Assembly: GCF_006483455.1 (NCBI RefSeq)
Contig: NZ_PPPU01000002.1
Span: 1 to 60,681 of the forward strand
Direction of reading: 5' to 3'
Source of the DNA: Methylomonas koyamae
GTDB lineage: Bacteria; Pseudomonadota; Gammaproteobacteria; Methylococcales; Methylomonadaceae
DNA length: 60,681 bases
Shown here: positions 26,376 to 37,093 of the stretch, piece after piece
Layout of the letters: every line of letters begins with the position of its first letter
Position numbering within the stretch: position 1 is the stretch's first letter
Notes under the pieces: generated by a model
What the model saw: the letters and a program-made list of their open reading frames with translations, nothing else
The model's database searches: none
Told to the model about the DNA's origin: nothing
Translations under genes and position numbers: made by a program

Positions 26376-28567
26376 CGGCTGATCCTCCAGCAATAATGAA
26401 TTTTTTGGTCGCGGGCGAAATCGTCCGGGATCGTGGCCGCAGTTATATCTTCGAAGTGCAGACCGGCCAAAGCCTCGCGGTCCAATTTGAAACGGCGGAA
26501 GTTGGTCGAGAAATACAAAACCCCGCTGGGCGCCAGTAAGGCCGCGGCGTTTTTCAGCAACGCGACATGATCGCTTTGGATATCGAAGGCCTCGTCCATT
26601 TTCTTGGAGTTGGAAAAGGTCGGCGGATCGAGAAAAATCAGGTCGAATTGCGGCCGGTTTTTTAACGCCGCTTGCTCGGCCAGCCATTTTGGGCAATCCG
26701 CCCGCACCAGTTTATGGTCGCCGCGGATGCCGTTCAATTCGAAATTACGCTTGGCCCAGTCCAGATAGGTGTTGGACATATCGACCGTGACCGACGCCAC
26801 CGCACCACCAACCGCCGCATGCACCGTGGCGCTACCGGTGTAGGCGAACAGATTCAAAAACCGTTTGCCCTTGGCTTCCTGTTGAATCCGCAAACGCATC
26901 GGCCGGTGATCCAGAAACAGGCCGGTATCCAGATAATCCTCGAAGTTGACCCAGAATTGGCAACCGCCTTCCTGGACCACAAGGAAGCGGCCGGAATCGC
27001 CTTGCTTTTCGTATTGGTCGGTCGCTTTTTGCTTACGGCGGATTTTCAAAAACACCTGGTTGGCCGGGATTTCCAGCACCTTGGGAATCTCGGCCATCGC
27101 CCCAGCCAGACGCTGGTTGGCCTTGGCTGGATCGATGGTTTTCGGCGATTCGTATTCCTGGACGTTGACCCAGATTTGTTCGCCCTGGTACACATCCACC
27201 GCCACGGCGTATTCCGGCAAATCGGCATCGTACAAGCGATAGCAATGCACGTTATTCTGCTTGGCCCATTTCGCCAGCTTTTTCAGATTCTTGCGCAAAC
27301 GGTTGCCGAACATGTCCGCTTGCGGATCGACCTGTTCGGCTTGGGCGCGGCGCCAGATGGATTCGGCGCGCTCCTGTTGCGACTTGGCCTTGGGCTCGAA
27401 GAACGCTCTTTCCTCAATGTTAAAACGCAACAACTTGCATTCCAGCGCCCCGTTGAACAACGTGATCGGCTTCTGCGAGCGGATGCCCAGCCTAAAGCCC
27501 AACTCCGGGTCGCTGATAATCATCGCCGCCTGCCAGCCGGCGAAGCGCTGTTTCAACACCTCGCCGAAGCGGCGGTAAAGCGCGGCGGTTTCCGCTTCGT
27601 CGCCCAAGCGTTCGCCGTAGGGCGGATTACAGGCGATCAAACCTTTGGGCCAGCTTTCCGCCGCGGCCGCATCGCCGATGTCGCGTTTTTCGATATGAAT
27701 CTTGCCGGACAAGCCGGCGTTTTCGACGTGCTGAACCGCAGTGGCGACGGTACGCCGGTCCTGGTCGAAACCGACGATGGTAGGCAGTTTTGCCAGCCCG
27801 GCCTCGCGGCGTTGCCGTGCTTCGTCGAGCAAGCCTTGCCACAACTCGGCATCGTGTTTCTTCCAGCCCAGAAAACCAAAATAATCGCGCTGCAAACCCG
27901 GCGCGATATCGGCGGCAATCAAGGCGCCTTCCAGCAGCATCGTCCCGGAACCACACATCGGATCCAGCAACGTGCCGCCTTGTTCGGCAATCTTCGGCCA
28001 GCCGGCGCGCAGCAAAATCGCCGCTGCCAGGTTTTCCTTGATCGGCGCGGCAATGCTGACGTCGCGAAAACCGCGCTTGTGCAAACTCTCGCCGGACAAA
28101 TCCAGGCTGAGCTGGGCCAAGTCGTTGTGCAGATAAACATTGACCCGCAGCGAGGGCCGTTCGGTCTCGACACTGGGCCGTTTGTTGAATTTGGCGCGCA
28201 TCTGGTCGACGATGGCGTCCTTGACCTTTTGTGCGCCGAAATGGGTGTTGTTGATAGCAGGACTGTTCTTGCTGCTGAACGACACCGCCAGACTGTCGTC
28301 CGGCTTCATATGCTCGAACCAATTGATGCGTTTGACGCCGTCGTACAAGTCCTGCTGGGATTTGACCTCGAAACTGCTCAGCGGCAGAAAGATCCGGTTG
28401 GCGACCCTGGACCACAAACACACTCGGTAGGCCAGCGCCAAATCGCCGTCGAAGGCCACCCCGGCCAGTTTTTCCTTGACGTTTTGGCCGCCGAGGCTGC
28501 GGATTTCGTTAGCGAGGATGCCTTCCAGCGCCTTGGGCGCAGTAGCGTAAAGAGGGTATTGCGTCAT
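26372..28567 (-). CDS. rlmKL: bifunctional 23S rRNA methyltransferase (m2G2445 / m7G2069)
   Basis: This 731-residue fusion carries out two guanine methylations on 23S rRNA. The N-terminal half (RlmL) has a ferredoxin-like/THUMP region (PLYATAPKALEGILANEIRSLGG) and a methyltransferase core with LLDPMCGSGTMLLEGA and CNPPYGERLGDEAE. The C-terminal half (RlmK) has FLNLFAYTGSATVHAAVGGA and FLDPPTFSNSKKM. The E. coli protein is 702 residues. The ATG at 28567 giving MTQYPLYATAPK is preferred to a TTG at 28585. It is coupled to acyP at its 3' end. Confidence 0.95.
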   Translation of the reverse strand: MTQYPLYATAPKALEGILANEIRSLGGQNVKEKLAGVAFDGDLALAYRVCLWSRVANRIFLPLSSFEVKSQQDLYDGVKRINWFEHMKPDDSLAVSFSSKNSPAINNTHFGAQKVKDAIVDQMRAKFNKRPSVETERPSLRVNVYLHNDLAQLSLDLSGESLHKRGFRDVSIAAPIKENLAAAILLRAGWPKIAEQGGTLLDPMCGSGTMLLEGALIAADIAPGLQRDYFGFLGWKKHDAELWQGLLDEARQRREAGLAKLPTIVGFDQDRRTVATAVQHVENAGLSGKIHIEKRDIGDAAAAESWPKGLIACNPPYGERLGDEAETAALYRRFGEVLKQRFAGWQAAMIISDPELGFRLGIRSQKPITLFNGALECKLLRFNIEERAFFEPKAKSQQERAESIWRRAQAEQVDPQADMFGNRLRKNLKKLAKWAKQNNVHCYRLYDADLPEYAVAVDVYQGEQIWVNVQEYESPKTIDPAKANQRLAGAMAEIPKVLEIPANQVFLKIRRKQKATDQYEKQGDSGRFLVVQEGGCQFWVNFEDYLDTGLFLDHRPMRLRIQQEAKGKRFLNLFAYTGSATVHAAVGGAVASVTVDMSNTYLDWAKRNFELNGIRGDHKLVRADCPKWLAEQAALKNRPQFDLIFLDPPTFSNSKKMDEAFDIQSDHVALLKNAAALLAPSGVLYFSTNFRRFKLDREALAGLHFEDITAATIPDDFARDQKIHYCWRISR

Positions 28568-28631
28568 GATGGGCGACCGGAACAAGTGGGTCGGCTAGGA
28601 TACTAAAACTACCGCTGCCGCGGCGGCATTT

Positions 28632-28677
28632 TTTGGCAACACGGCGATCCGCCTCGCGCGAACGCCGTGTTGCCAAA
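28632..28677. other. 15-bp perfect hairpin after gltA
   Basis: TTTGGCAACACGGCG (28632-28646) and its exact reverse complement (28663-28677) flank a 16-base loop. It begins 4 bases after the gltA stop codon. On the gltA strand the stem is followed by A-rich rather than T-rich sequence, so it is not a canonical terminator. A role in 3'-end stability or in separating gltA from rlmKL is plausible. Confidence 0.7.
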
Positions 28678-28681
28678 GGGC

Positions 28682-29977
28682 TTAACGGGCGGAGATCGGT
28701 TTCACATCGCGGGTGGTCACGCCTTTGTACAACTGGCGCGGCCGGCCGATTTTCAGTTCCGGATCGGAGATCATTTCGTCCCATTGCGCGATCCAGCCCA
28801 CCGAGCGCGCCAACGCAAAAATCGCGGTGAACATTTCGGTCGGAATCCCCAGAGCCCGCAACACGATACCGGAATAGAAATCCACGTTCGGATACAGTTT
28901 TTTCTCAACGAAATACGGATCTTCCAGCGCAATCCGCTCCAATTCCATCGCCAGCTTGAACAAACGGTCGTCGTTCAGATTCAGCTCGTCCAGCACTTCA
29001 TGGCAGGTTTGCCGCATCAGCTTGGCGCGCGGATCGTAGTTTTTGTATACCCGGTGACCGAAGCCCATCAACCGGAACGGATCGTTTTTATCCTTGGCCT
29101 TGGCCACATATTCGCCGATTCGCGACACGTCGCCGATTTCTTCCAGCATATTCAATACCGCTTCGTTGGCACCGCCATGCGCTGCACCCCACAGACAGGC
29201 GATACCGGCGGCGACGCAGGCGTAAGGATTGGCGCCGCTGGAACCGGCCAGACGTACCGTCGAGGTCGAAGCATTTTGCTCGTGATCGGCATGCAGGATC
29301 AGAATCCGGTCCAGCGCCCGCATCAGTACCGGATTGGCCAGATAATCCTCGCCCGGATCGCCGTGCATCATGCGCATGAAGTTTTCGGCGTAGCCCAGTT
29401 TGCGCTTCGGATAAATGAACGGCATGCCGATGCTGTATTTGTAGCACATCGCCACCATGGTCGGCATTTTTGCGATCAACCGAATCGCGGACATGTAACG
29501 ATCTTCTTTGCAGGTAATATCCATCACGTCGTGGTAGAACGCCGACAGCGCACCGACGACGCCGACCAATACCGCCATCGGGTGGGCATCGCGGCGGAAT
29601 CCGCTATAGAATTTGATCAACTGCTCGTGGACCATGACATGCTGACTGATGGTCGTGACGAAGCCCTTCATTTCCGCGCCGTTGGGCAGATCGCCGTTCA
29701 ATAACAGGTAACAGACTTCCAGAAAGTCGCATTTCTCGGCCAATTGTTCGATAGGATAGCCGCGGTACAGCAACACACCGGCGTCGCCGTCGATAAAGGT
29801 GATTTTCGAGGTACAACTGGCAGTGGAAGTAAAACCGGGGTCGTAAGTGAAACAACCGGTTTGCGCGTACAGCGAGCGAATGTCGATGACCGACGGCCCC
29901 ATGGTGCCAGCAGTAACCGGCAATTCGACGGCCTGTTCCTGGCCATAGTGTTTTAACGTCACTTTTTGATCAGTCAT
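28682..29977 (-). CDS. gltA: citrate synthase
   Basis: GltA condenses acetyl-CoA with oxaloacetate at the entry to the TCA cycle. This 431-residue protein is the large, Gram-negative (type II) form. The catalytic histidines are in [16 protein letters not shown] and [46 protein letters not shown] is also typical. The ATG at 29977 is set by GGAGAAA just upstream and the family N-terminus [12 protein letters not shown]; the longer frame to 30106 is not coding. It is divergent from the large gene at 30142. Confidence 0.96.
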   Translation of the reverse strand: MTDQKVTLKHYGQEQAVELPVTAGTMGPSVIDIRSLYAQTGCFTYDPGFTSTASCTSKITFIDGDAGVLLYRGYPIEQLAEKCDFLEVCYLLLNGDLPNGAEMKGFVTTISQHVMVHEQLIKFYSGFRRDAHPMAVLVGVVGALSAFYHDVMDITCKEDRYMSAIRLIAKMPTMVAMCYKYSIGMPFIYPKRKLGYAENFMRMMHGDPGEDYLANPVLMRALDRILILHADHEQNASTSTVRLAGSSGANPYACVAAGIACLWGAAHGGANEAVLNMLEEIGDVSRIGEYVAKAKDKNDPFRLMGFGHRVYKNYDPRAKLMRQTCHEVLDELNLNDDRLFKLAMELERIALEDPYFVEKKLYPNVDFYSGIVLRALGIPTEMFTAIFALARSVGWIAQWDEMISDPELKIGRPRQLYKGVTTRDVKPISAR

Positions 29978-30141
29978 GTCAAATTTCTCCGGTAATAACG
30001 AGCGTTTTAGACGGGGTACGCGACTTATTCTATTGCAATTAGCGAATAAACACAGCTTAAGATCGGGATTGTTTACAAAAAGACCTCGATAACAGGGGTT
30101 TTCCAATTCACTGAAACCGGGTTGATTCCGGGGAGGACAAG

Positions 30142-33100
30142 ATGGAGCGCTGGATATGGTTGGTTATTCTTTTGGCCTGGCAAGGCATGCGGCAGCCGGC
30201 TAACGCTTGGGAACTTCAGGATACCCCGGAACCCTTAAAACCCTGGATCGGCTGGGTGCTGCACGACCAACCGCAACACGGCTGCCCGTTCTGGTTCAAC
30301 GACCTCCAAAACAAGCAATGCGCCTGGCCCGGTCGATTCGTGCTAAACCTGCAACCCAACCGCGGCAATTTCGAGTCCGAGTGGACACTTTACCGCAAAA
30401 GTTGGATCACGCTACCCGGCGACGAACGCCACTGGCCGCAAGCCGTGACGGTAGACCAACAAGCCGCTCCGGTCGCGATCAAGGATGGCAGGCCGGCCCT
30501 GGAATTACCGGCAGGACATTACCGGATCAGCGGCCAATTCGTTTGGGACCAGCTTCCGGAACAACTGGCCATCCCGGAGGCCTCCGGCTTACTTCGGCTT
30601 AGTATCGACGGCCGGCCGGTGGATTATCCGCGGATCGAACAGGGTGCGGTCTGGCTGGCGGAGCGGGCCGCAGCCGACGCCGGCAATCGGGAGAACCGCC
30701 TGGAACTGCACGTTTTTCGCCAAGTTATCGACGAATCCCCGCTGCAAATGATCACCCGGCTGGACCTGGAAGTCTCCGGCGCCGCGCGCGAGCTTGAATT
30801 TGGCCATGCCTTGTTACCGGGCTTTATTCCGATCAATGTCAACAGCCCGCTGCCGGCCCGGCTGGACGGAAACGGCCGCTTATTCGCCCAAGTCCGCCCC
30901 GGTCACTGGATCATCGATATCCACAGCCGCCATCCGCAGTATTTGACGCAACTGGAGCTGGCAATCGACGATGCCGGCTGGCCGCAGGAAGAATTATGGA
31001 CGTTTCAAGCCTTACCCTCCCTGCGGTTGACCAAAATCACCCAACCTGCGGCGATCGACGGCAGCCAGACCAACCTGCCTGACGACTGGCGGCATTTGCC
31101 GACCTACCGTTTGCACCAAGGCGACAGCATGATTTTCAACGTGATCCGCCGCGGCGATCCCGAACCCGAACCCAACCAGCTAGCCCTGACCCGCACCCTG
31201 TGGCTGGATTTTTCCGGCACCGGTTACACGGTCAACGACCGGATTAGCGGCAGCATGCGCCGCGACTGGCGGCTGAACGCGGAGCCGGAGTTACATCTCG
31301 GCCAAGTACAACTGAACGGTCAAAACCAGCTGGTCACTCAATTGCCCGACCATAGCCAAGGCGTGGAAATTCGTAGCGGCAATCTGCAACTGAATGCCGA
31401 CAGCCGGATCGAGACCGATATCTCGAGTTTGTCCGCCAGCGGCTGGCAGCAACGCTTTCAGCAGGTCCGGGCTGAACTGAAAACACCGCCCGGCTGGCGC
31501 TTACTGGCGGTGACCGGGGTCGACAACGCCCCGGACACCTGGCTGAACCGCTGGACCTTGCTGGATTTGTTTCTGGTGTTGCTCGGCGGCCTGGCGGCCG
31601 GACGCCTGTGGTCTTGGCCATGGGGCGGCGCGGCCCTGCTCGGCTTGAGTCTGATCTGGCACGAACCCGATGCACCGCGCCTGATTTGGCTGCTGACTCT
31701 GGCAACGCTGGCCTTGCTGCGGGTATTGCCGGAAGGCAAAGCCCGGCACTGGTTGGCCGCTTGCCGCAATTTATGTTGGCTGACGCTGGTTGCGTTGGCG
31801 GTTCCATTCGTAGTGGATCAAATCCGGATCGGCACTTATCCGCAACTGGAGCAGCCGGAACAGACCGAGCCGAGCGCCGCCTACACCAGCGCGCCCGCCG
31901 CACCCGAAGCGTTGCAAAGCGATGCGGCGCCGGCAGAACTGGCTGACGCGCTGCCCGAGGCAAGAGTATTCAAACGCAGTTACTCGACGAAATCCGAAGC
32001 CAGCGGCGGAGCCAGCAGCTCCGCCGACCTGGAGCGGACCGATCCCGACGCCAATCTGCAAACCGGCCCCGGTCTGCCGAACTGGCATTGGCGTAGCGTC
32101 CATCTGGCCTGGAACGGCGGGGTGGATAGCCAACAGCAAGTGCAGCTGTGGTACCTGCCGCCTTGGGCCATGATGTTGCTGCATTTTTTGCAGGCCGGGA
32201 TAACCCTGGCGCTGCTTCTAAGGCTGACCGACGTCTCGATTGGTGGCTGCTGGCGCCGGATGGCGCCCACTGCTGCCTGTGTGGTGCTGGCGCCGCTGCT
32301 GGCTATGCCGAGCCGACCGGCATATGCGGATTTGCCCGATCCGCAATTGCTGGCCGAGCTGAAAGCCCGGCTGCTGCAAGCTCCCGCTTGCTTGCCCGAC
32401 TGTGCTCAGATCGCGGAAATGCAAGTGCAAGCCAAACCGGACCTGCTGCGCCTGCAATTGCAAATCCACGCCCAGCAAGCGCTGGCGGTGCCGCTGCCGG
32501 CACAGGCCGACCAATGGCTGCCGGAAACGGTTGAGGTCGACGGCACACCGGGGCAGGCCCTGTTCCGCAATGCCTCCGGCGACGTCTGGCTGGCGTTGCC
32601 GCGCGGCGTACACAGTGTGGCGATGCAAGGCCGGTACCGGGAACCGGTCAAGTTCACACTGCCGTTGCCGCTGATCCCGCAACATGTCAGCCTCGCCGCC
32701 GACGGCTGGCGTATCGACGGCGGCTACGAAGACGGCAAAGTCGGTCCGCAACTGGAATTCAGCCGGCTGCAAACCGAAACACCGGCCGGTAAAGTCCTGC
32801 CGCAAACGGCGCTGCCGGCGTTCGTCCGCGTCAGCCGCACTCTGCACCTGGGCCTGGATTGGCGCATCAACACCCGAGTCGAATCACTGGCCGAATCCGG
32901 CAATCCGATCATGTTCGAACTACCGTTGCTAAAAGGCGAGGCGGTAACCACACCGCTAGTCCGGGTCAAGGACGGCAAGGTATTGGTGAATATTGCCGCC
33001 AGCGAAGGCAGCGCAGAATGGGAGTCGGTGTTGGAAAAATCGGGCCAAATCGACTTGCTGGCCGATGCCGGCGGCCAATGGCACGAAGTCTGGCAGGTCG

Positions 33101-34152
33101 AGGTAAGCCCGGTTTGGCGCCTGCATAGCGACGGCCCGGCTCCGATTTACCGGGAAAATCCGCAAGGCCCCTGGCTGCCGGAGTGGCATCCCTGGCCCGG
33201 CGAGCGCGTGTCGTTGAAAGTAGAACGCCCGGCGGCGGTCGCCGGGGCCACGCTGACGATAGACAGCAGCGAATTGTTGGTCCAGCCCGGCGCACGTAAT
33301 CAGACTGCCGAACTCACGCTGGCTATCCGCAGTTCGAAAGGCGGCCGACACACGATCATTTTGCCGGACACCGCCCAACTGCAGGAAGTGGCGATCGACG
33401 GCGTCAACCAGCCGATACGCCAGCAAGGCACCAGTGTCAGCCTGCCGTTGCGGCCCGGTCACCAGCAAGCGGTGTTAAAGTGGCAGACCCCGCTGCCGCT
33501 CGGTTTCACGACCTCCACGCCCAGTGCCAATCTCGGCAGCGCCAGCGTCAATAGCCGCATTCGGTTGATCATGCCGCAAAACCGCTGGCTGCTGTGGACC
33601 GCAGGCCCCTCGTTCGGCCCGGCTGCGTTAATCTGGGGCTTGTTGTTGGTACTGGCTCTGATCGGCTTCGGTCTGAGCAAAACAGGAGCCACGCCGCTGA
33701 AGCACTGGGAATGGTTTTTACTGCTGACCGGCCTGAGCCAATTGCACGTTGCCGCCGGCATTTTCATCGCCGGCTGGCTGTTTGCGTTGCAATGGCGCGC
33801 CAGACAGCCGCCTGCCGGAGTACACCGCTTCAACCTGTTACAAATCGGCCTGGCAAGCGGCAGCGTATTGGCTTTGCTGGTATTGGCCTGGGCGGTGGAA
33901 CAAGGCCTGCTCGGTAGCCCGGAGATGCAAATCGCCGGTAACCATTCGACGGCTTACCAACTGAATTGGTACCAGGACCGCAACGACCCGCAGTTGCCCA
34001 GCGCCACGGTACTCAGCCTGCCGCTGGCAGCGTTCCGCGGCCTGATGCTGGCTTGGGCGCTGTGGCTGGCGGCGGCTATGTTGAAATGGTTGCGTTGGGG
34101 CTGGGCCTGTTTCGCGGCGGGAGAGATTTGGCGCAAATCAGCCAAAACCTGA
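30142..34152 (+). CDS. very large exported membrane protein, unknown function
   Basis: This 1336-residue protein begins with a signal peptide ([22 protein letters not shown]). A beta-rich extracytoplasmic region (about 25-465) is followed by a membrane block (about 473-565), a linker rich in Pro/Ala/Ser/Glu (about 570-640), more helices (about 675-725), a second beta-rich region (about 730-1155) and a C-terminal group of four to five helices (about 1160-1325). The two soluble regions share repeated beta-strand and WY-type motifs ([38 protein letters not shown]). I do not recognise the family. It has an excellent GGGGAGGA ribosome site, stands alone, and converges with the chemoreceptor gene 11 bases away. 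Confidence 0.75.
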   Translation: MERWIWLVILLAWQGMRQPANAWELQDTPEPLKPWIGWVLHDQPQHGCPFWFNDLQNKQCAWPGRFVLNLQPNRGNFESEWTLYRKSWITLPGDERHWPQAVTVDQQAAPVAIKDGRPALELPAGHYRISGQFVWDQLPEQLAIPEASGLLRLSIDGRPVDYPRIEQGAVWLAERAAADAGNRENRLELHVFRQVIDESPLQMITRLDLEVSGAARELEFGHALLPGFIPINVNSPLPARLDGNGRLFAQVRPGHWIIDIHSRHPQYLTQLELAIDDAGWPQEELWTFQALPSLRLTKITQPAAIDGSQTNLPDDWRHLPTYRLHQGDSMIFNVIRRGDPEPEPNQLALTRTLWLDFSGTGYTVNDRISGSMRRDWRLNAEPELHLGQVQLNGQNQLVTQLPDHSQGVEIRSGNLQLNADSRIETDISSLSASGWQQRFQQVRAELKTPPGWRLLAVTGVDNAPDTWLNRWTLLDLFLVLLGGLAAGRLWSWPWGGAALLGLSLIWHEPDAPRLIWLLTLATLALLRVLPEGKARHWLAACRNLCWLTLVALAVPFVVDQIRIGTYPQLEQPEQTEPSAAYTSAPAAPEALQSDAAPAELADALPEARVFKRSYSTKSEASGGASSSADLERTDPDANLQTGPGLPNWHWRSVHLAWNGGVDSQQQVQLWYLPPWAMMLLHFLQAGITLALLLRLTDVSIGGCWRRMAPTAACVVLAPLLAMPSRPAYADLPDPQLLAELKARLLQAPACLPDCAQIAEMQVQAKPDLLRLQLQIHAQQALAVPLPAQADQWLPETVEVDGTPGQALFRNASGDVWLALPRGVHSVAMQGRYREPVKFTLPLPLIPQHVSLAADGWRIDGGYEDGKVGPQLEFSRLQTETPAGKVLPQTALPAFVRVSRTLHLGLDWRINTRVESLAESGNPIMFELPLLKGEAVTTPLVRVKDGKVLVNIAASEGSAEWESVLEKSGQIDLLADAGGQWHEVWQVEVSPVWRLHSDGPAPIYRENPQGPWLPEWHPWPGERVSLKVERPAAVAGATLTIDSSELLVQPGARNQTAELTLAIRSSKGGRHTIILPDTAQLQEVAIDGVNQPIRQQGTSVSLPLRPGHQQAVLKWQTPLPLGFTTSTPSANLGSASVNSRIRLIMPQNRWLLWTAGPSFGPAALIWGLLLVLALIGFGLSKTGATPLKHWEWFLLLTGLSQLHVAAGIFIAGWLFALQWRARQPPAGVHRFNLLQIGLASGSVLALLVLAWAVEQGLLGSPEMQIAGNHSTAYQLNWYQDRNDPQLPSATVLSLPLAAFRGLMLAWALWLAAAMLKWLRWGWACFAAGEIWRKSAKT

Positions 34153-34163
34153 CCGGCATGACA

Positions 34164-35633
34164 TCAGCTACCTTTATGCTTTTCTTCGACCATGGCGTCG
34201 ATCATCAGCATAACGTCGGCGCTGGCGTTTTCGGCCAACTGCATCTGATGGATGATTTCGTTCAGCATGGCTTGATCTTCCTGCCACTTGCCGCGTGAGA
34301 TTTGGTATGCGCGCTGGGTTGTGGTGTGGACGTCGGCATGCGGTTGGTTCAGTTTGGCGTAAGCCGCGGTATGCCGAAAAGATTCGTAGCCCAGTCCTTC
34401 GTAATACCACTTGCCCAATCGGCAATTATGGTTGTCGACCATAATGGCCTGACGTTGCGGACAATCGCTAGGCGTTTCTATCGAAATATAGCCGTTCTGC
34501 TTGTAGATGATATGGTCCAACTTGGTCAGCAAACCGAAGGATTTGTCCTTGGCGTAGGCGATAAAGCCCAGCGAAGCTTTGGCGGATTGCGACAGGTTGG
34601 AAAACTGTTGCCGGAACGAGCTGACTTGGGCCATGATCTCCTGCGAAATGGCCGCTGAAGTTTCGGCTTCTCCATGCATTTGTTCGACGCGCGAGTTAAA
34701 GGCCCTCAGCGTCTTCGAGACTTCCATTGCCGCGTCCTTGGTATGCTCGGACAAGTTTTTCACCTCGTCCGCCACCACCGCAAAGCCACGACCGTGTTCC
34801 CCGGCCCGGGCCGCTTCGATCGACGCGTTCAATGCCAACAGGTTGGTTTGGTCGGCAATCCCGGTGATCATCGATAAGGATTCGGTAATTTTTTTACTGT
34901 CGCTGATCAAGGCTCCGATCACGTCGGACACCGAATGCACGTTGGAGTTGATATCGGCCAACGAGTGGCTGATCGTTTCTACAGTGGCCAAACTATCGTC
35001 GGCGTTGCGTCCGGTTTCGGTGGCGATGCTCTCCACCTTTTGCATCTGCTCGGTGATATTGATCAGATCGTTTTGGTTGCCTTTCAGATTAGTCAGCAAA
35101 TTGGAGGTATTCAGCGCGTGCAAGCCGGCCGACAAGCGGTTTTTGATCATTAGCTGGTCGTTTTCGTCCATCAACTTGATCGCCGCATTCATGTTTTTGG
35201 CCGACTGCTTCAGCAAACCCGGCAAACCGTCGACCAGAGCATAGCGTTCATGGTTACCTTGCGAGGCATGACTGAAACAGGTACTGATTTCCTTGAAATA
35301 ACATTCCATGATGTCCAGTGTCTCGTTCAACTCCCAGGCCACCTTGCCGATTTCGCCCATGCCGCGGGTTTTGGTGACCCGATGGTAGAGCTCTCCGTCA
35401 TTGGTATGCTTCAGCACTTGCTCCATCCGCTCCAACACCAGCAGACTTTGTCTGCCGGTCTGCCAGGCGATCAGAGCCACCAGCGGCAACGGCAATAACA
35501 GCAGCAACATGATCCAGGAAAAACCGAACATGATCACGGAGTAAACCAAGGCACCCAGCGCCGAGACCAGTATCGCCGCTACCGCATAATTCAGCTTGGT
35601 TCTTAAAAACGGAATGTTGGCATTGGAACTCAT
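34164..35633 (-). CDS. methyl-accepting chemotaxis protein with C-terminal CZB domain
   Basis: This 489-residue receptor has two adjacent N-terminal membrane helices (about 14-35 and 37-57) with almost no periplasmic loop. A HAMP-like segment and the methyl-accepting helical hairpin follow; the tip is [27 protein letters not shown]. At the C-terminus is a CZB zinc-binding domain ([20 protein letters not shown], then LNQPHADVH). Lacking a periplasmic sensor, it must receive its signal from inside the cell. The PAS gene immediately upstream, 3 bases away, is the likely sensor. Together they look like a split Aer-type energy or redox receptor. Confidence 0.88.
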   Translation of the reverse strand: MSSNANIPFLRTKLNYAVAAILVSALGALVYSVIMFGFSWIMLLLLLPLPLVALIAWQTGRQSLLVLERMEQVLKHTNDGELYHRVTKTRGMGEIGKVAWELNETLDIMECYFKEISTCFSHASQGNHERYALVDGLPGLLKQSAKNMNAAIKLMDENDQLMIKNRLSAGLHALNTSNLLTNLKGNQNDLINITEQMQKVESIATETGRNADDSLATVETISHSLADINSNVHSVSDVIGALISDSKKITESLSMITGIADQTNLLALNASIEAARAGEHGRGFAVVADEVKNLSEHTKDAAMEVSKTLRAFNSRVEQMHGEAETSAAISQEIMAQVSSFRQQFSNLSQSAKASLGFIAYAKDKSFGLLTKLDHIIYKQNGYISIETPSDCPQRQAIMVDNHNCRLGKWYYEGLGYESFRHTAAYAKLNQPHADVHTTTQRAYQISRGKWQEDQAMLNEIIHQMQLAENASADVMLMIDAMVEEKHKGS

Positions 35634-35636
35634 CGC

Positions 35637-36176
35637 TTAAACTCCGTTGGGCTTGTACAGGTTGAGCACTAAACTGTTGTAATGCTTAGCCCCGGTTTGC
35701 TTGACCTGATCCAGAAGGTACGCCAGGGATAAGTCCGGGGCATCCTTGGCGGAGCTGCGCTTTTCGATGGCGAGCATTTCCCGGTAAATCGGAATCAGCA
35801 CCTCCAACGCCGAGCGCGGCGGATTGCGCCGCACCGAATAGTAGCCTTGCAACTTGCCGTTACGGTCGTAGTCGGGCGTGATGTTGGCGAACACCCAATA
35901 ATAACCGCCGTCGGCACACAGGTTTTTAGCGAATCCGAAAAACTCGTCGCCGGCTTTCAAGGTATTCCACATAAATCGGAATACACCGCGCGGCATGTCG
36001 GGATGGCGAATGATGTTGTGCTGTATGCCTAGCAGTTCGTGTTCCGGATAGCCGGCAATCTCCATGAAAATCCGGTTGGCGTAGGTAATTCGCCCGGCAG
36101 CGTCGGTTTTGGAGACGATAAAATCCTCGTCGCCCAGTTTTTTTTCATGATTGTTGGGAGTAATTCCGGGTTTCAT
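35637..36176 (-). CDS. PAS-domain protein, Aer-like sensor
   Basis: This 179-residue soluble protein has one PAS domain (about 18-130): DFIVSKTDAAGRITYANRIFMEIAGYPEHELLGIQHNIIRHPDMPRGVFRFMWNTL, then YYWVFANITPDYDRNG. This HNIIRHPDMP form is the FAD-binding type found in the aerotaxis receptor Aer. The C-terminal ~45 residues are helical. Its stop codon is 3 bases before the chemoreceptor start, so translation is coupled. It probably senses redox state and signals through the receptor next door; FAD binding is inferred. Confidence 0.85.
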   Translation of the reverse strand: MKPGITPNNHEKKLGDEDFIVSKTDAAGRITYANRIFMEIAGYPEHELLGIQHNIIRHPDMPRGVFRFMWNTLKAGDEFFGFAKNLCADGGYYWVFANITPDYDRNGKLQGYYSVRRNPPRSALEVLIPIYREMLAIEKRSSAKDAPDLSLAYLLDQVKQTGAKHYNSLVLNLYKPNGV

Positions 36177-36295
36177 GGGCGCACCGTTCAGGAAATAACA
36201 TTACTAAATCTAGCTGAATTTCCGGTTTTTGGGGGTACGCTAATGCCGCTTTTGCCGTGTGCGTCGTGAAATATCCGCACGCCTGCGGGACAGGG

Positions 36296-37090
36296 TCAAT
36301 TCAGCAGATTAATCAACAACCGCTTGATCGACGCCGGTTCGAACGGCTTGTCGAGAATGGCAGACACATCCGATTTTTCGATAGCGGCCAGCCGGCTTTG
36401 GTTCTGTTCGCTGGTCACCATCAGGACCGGCGTGGAGCCTCGCTCCGGATGGTTACGGATATGTTCGACCAATTGCAAGCCGTCCATTTCCGGCATGTTG
36501 TAATCCGTGACAATCAGATCGAAATAGTGCTGGCTGAAAAGCTGTAAGCCTTGTTTGCCGTCATGGGCAACGGTCAATTGGTCAACGCCGATGTTGTTAA
36601 ACACCTTGGTCAGATATTTCAAAGAAAAATCGCTGTCGTCGACCAGCAGCACCCGCAAGTCTTCGATATCGATATGCTCCAGCCCGAGCTTTTCCGGATG
36701 CACGTATTCGAGCGTGGACTGCAAGGCCGTACGCAAGGCTTCTCGACCGAACGGCTTGGGCAGAATCGCAATCGCACCGGCTTGGCGTATCGGCTCCAGG
36801 TATTTGATATTGGTCTCGCTGGAAATCAACAAAAAGGCCATTTCGTAGGAGGCACTGTCCTCGCGCAAGGCGTGAACCAATTCCACACCGGTCATGTCCG
36901 GCAAATACATCGCACTGACCACCAAATCGGGCCGGCTATGCTGCAAACCCTGAAACAACTCCCGGCCGCTGGCGACGCAAATGATGTCGCTGATCCCGAA
37001 ACCCTGTAAATATTGGATGATGATGAGCTGTTGGGTGTGGGACGGCTCCACCAGAAACACTTGGAGATTCGACAGCTCGGGATCGGTCAT
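36296..37090 (-). CDS. double-receiver protein with a degenerate first receiver
   Basis: This 264-residue protein is two receiver domains in tandem with no output domain. The second (about 145-264) is complete, with LRVLLVDDSDFSLKYL, phosphoacceptor D196 in DLIVTDYNMPEMDG and KPF. The first (about 8-125) has VFLVEP in place of the acidic pair and Ala where the phosphoacceptor Asp should be (RPDLVVSAMYLPDMTG). It still keeps the LPDMTG and KPF features. It should therefore be a pseudo-receiver controlling or docking the second. It starts 3 bases after the HDOD-GAF gene. Confidence 0.85.
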   Translation of the reverse strand: MTDPELSNLQVFLVEPSHTQQLIIIQYLQGFGISDIICVASGRELFQGLQHSRPDLVVSAMYLPDMTGVELVHALREDSASYEMAFLLISSETNIKYLEPIRQAGAIAILPKPFGREALRTALQSTLEYVHPEKLGLEHIDIEDLRVLLVDDSDFSLKYLTKVFNNIGVDQLTVAHDGKQGLQLFSQHYFDLIVTDYNMPEMDGLQLVEHIRNHPERGSTPVLMVTSEQNQSRLAAIEKSDVSAILDKPFEPASIKRLLINLLN

Positions 37091-37093
37091 GGA

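Noticed and set aside
26672-28606. 644-codon open frame antisense to rlmKL
   Set aside because: Mirror frame of a GC-rich coding gene; product has no family features and the sense gene is unmistakable.
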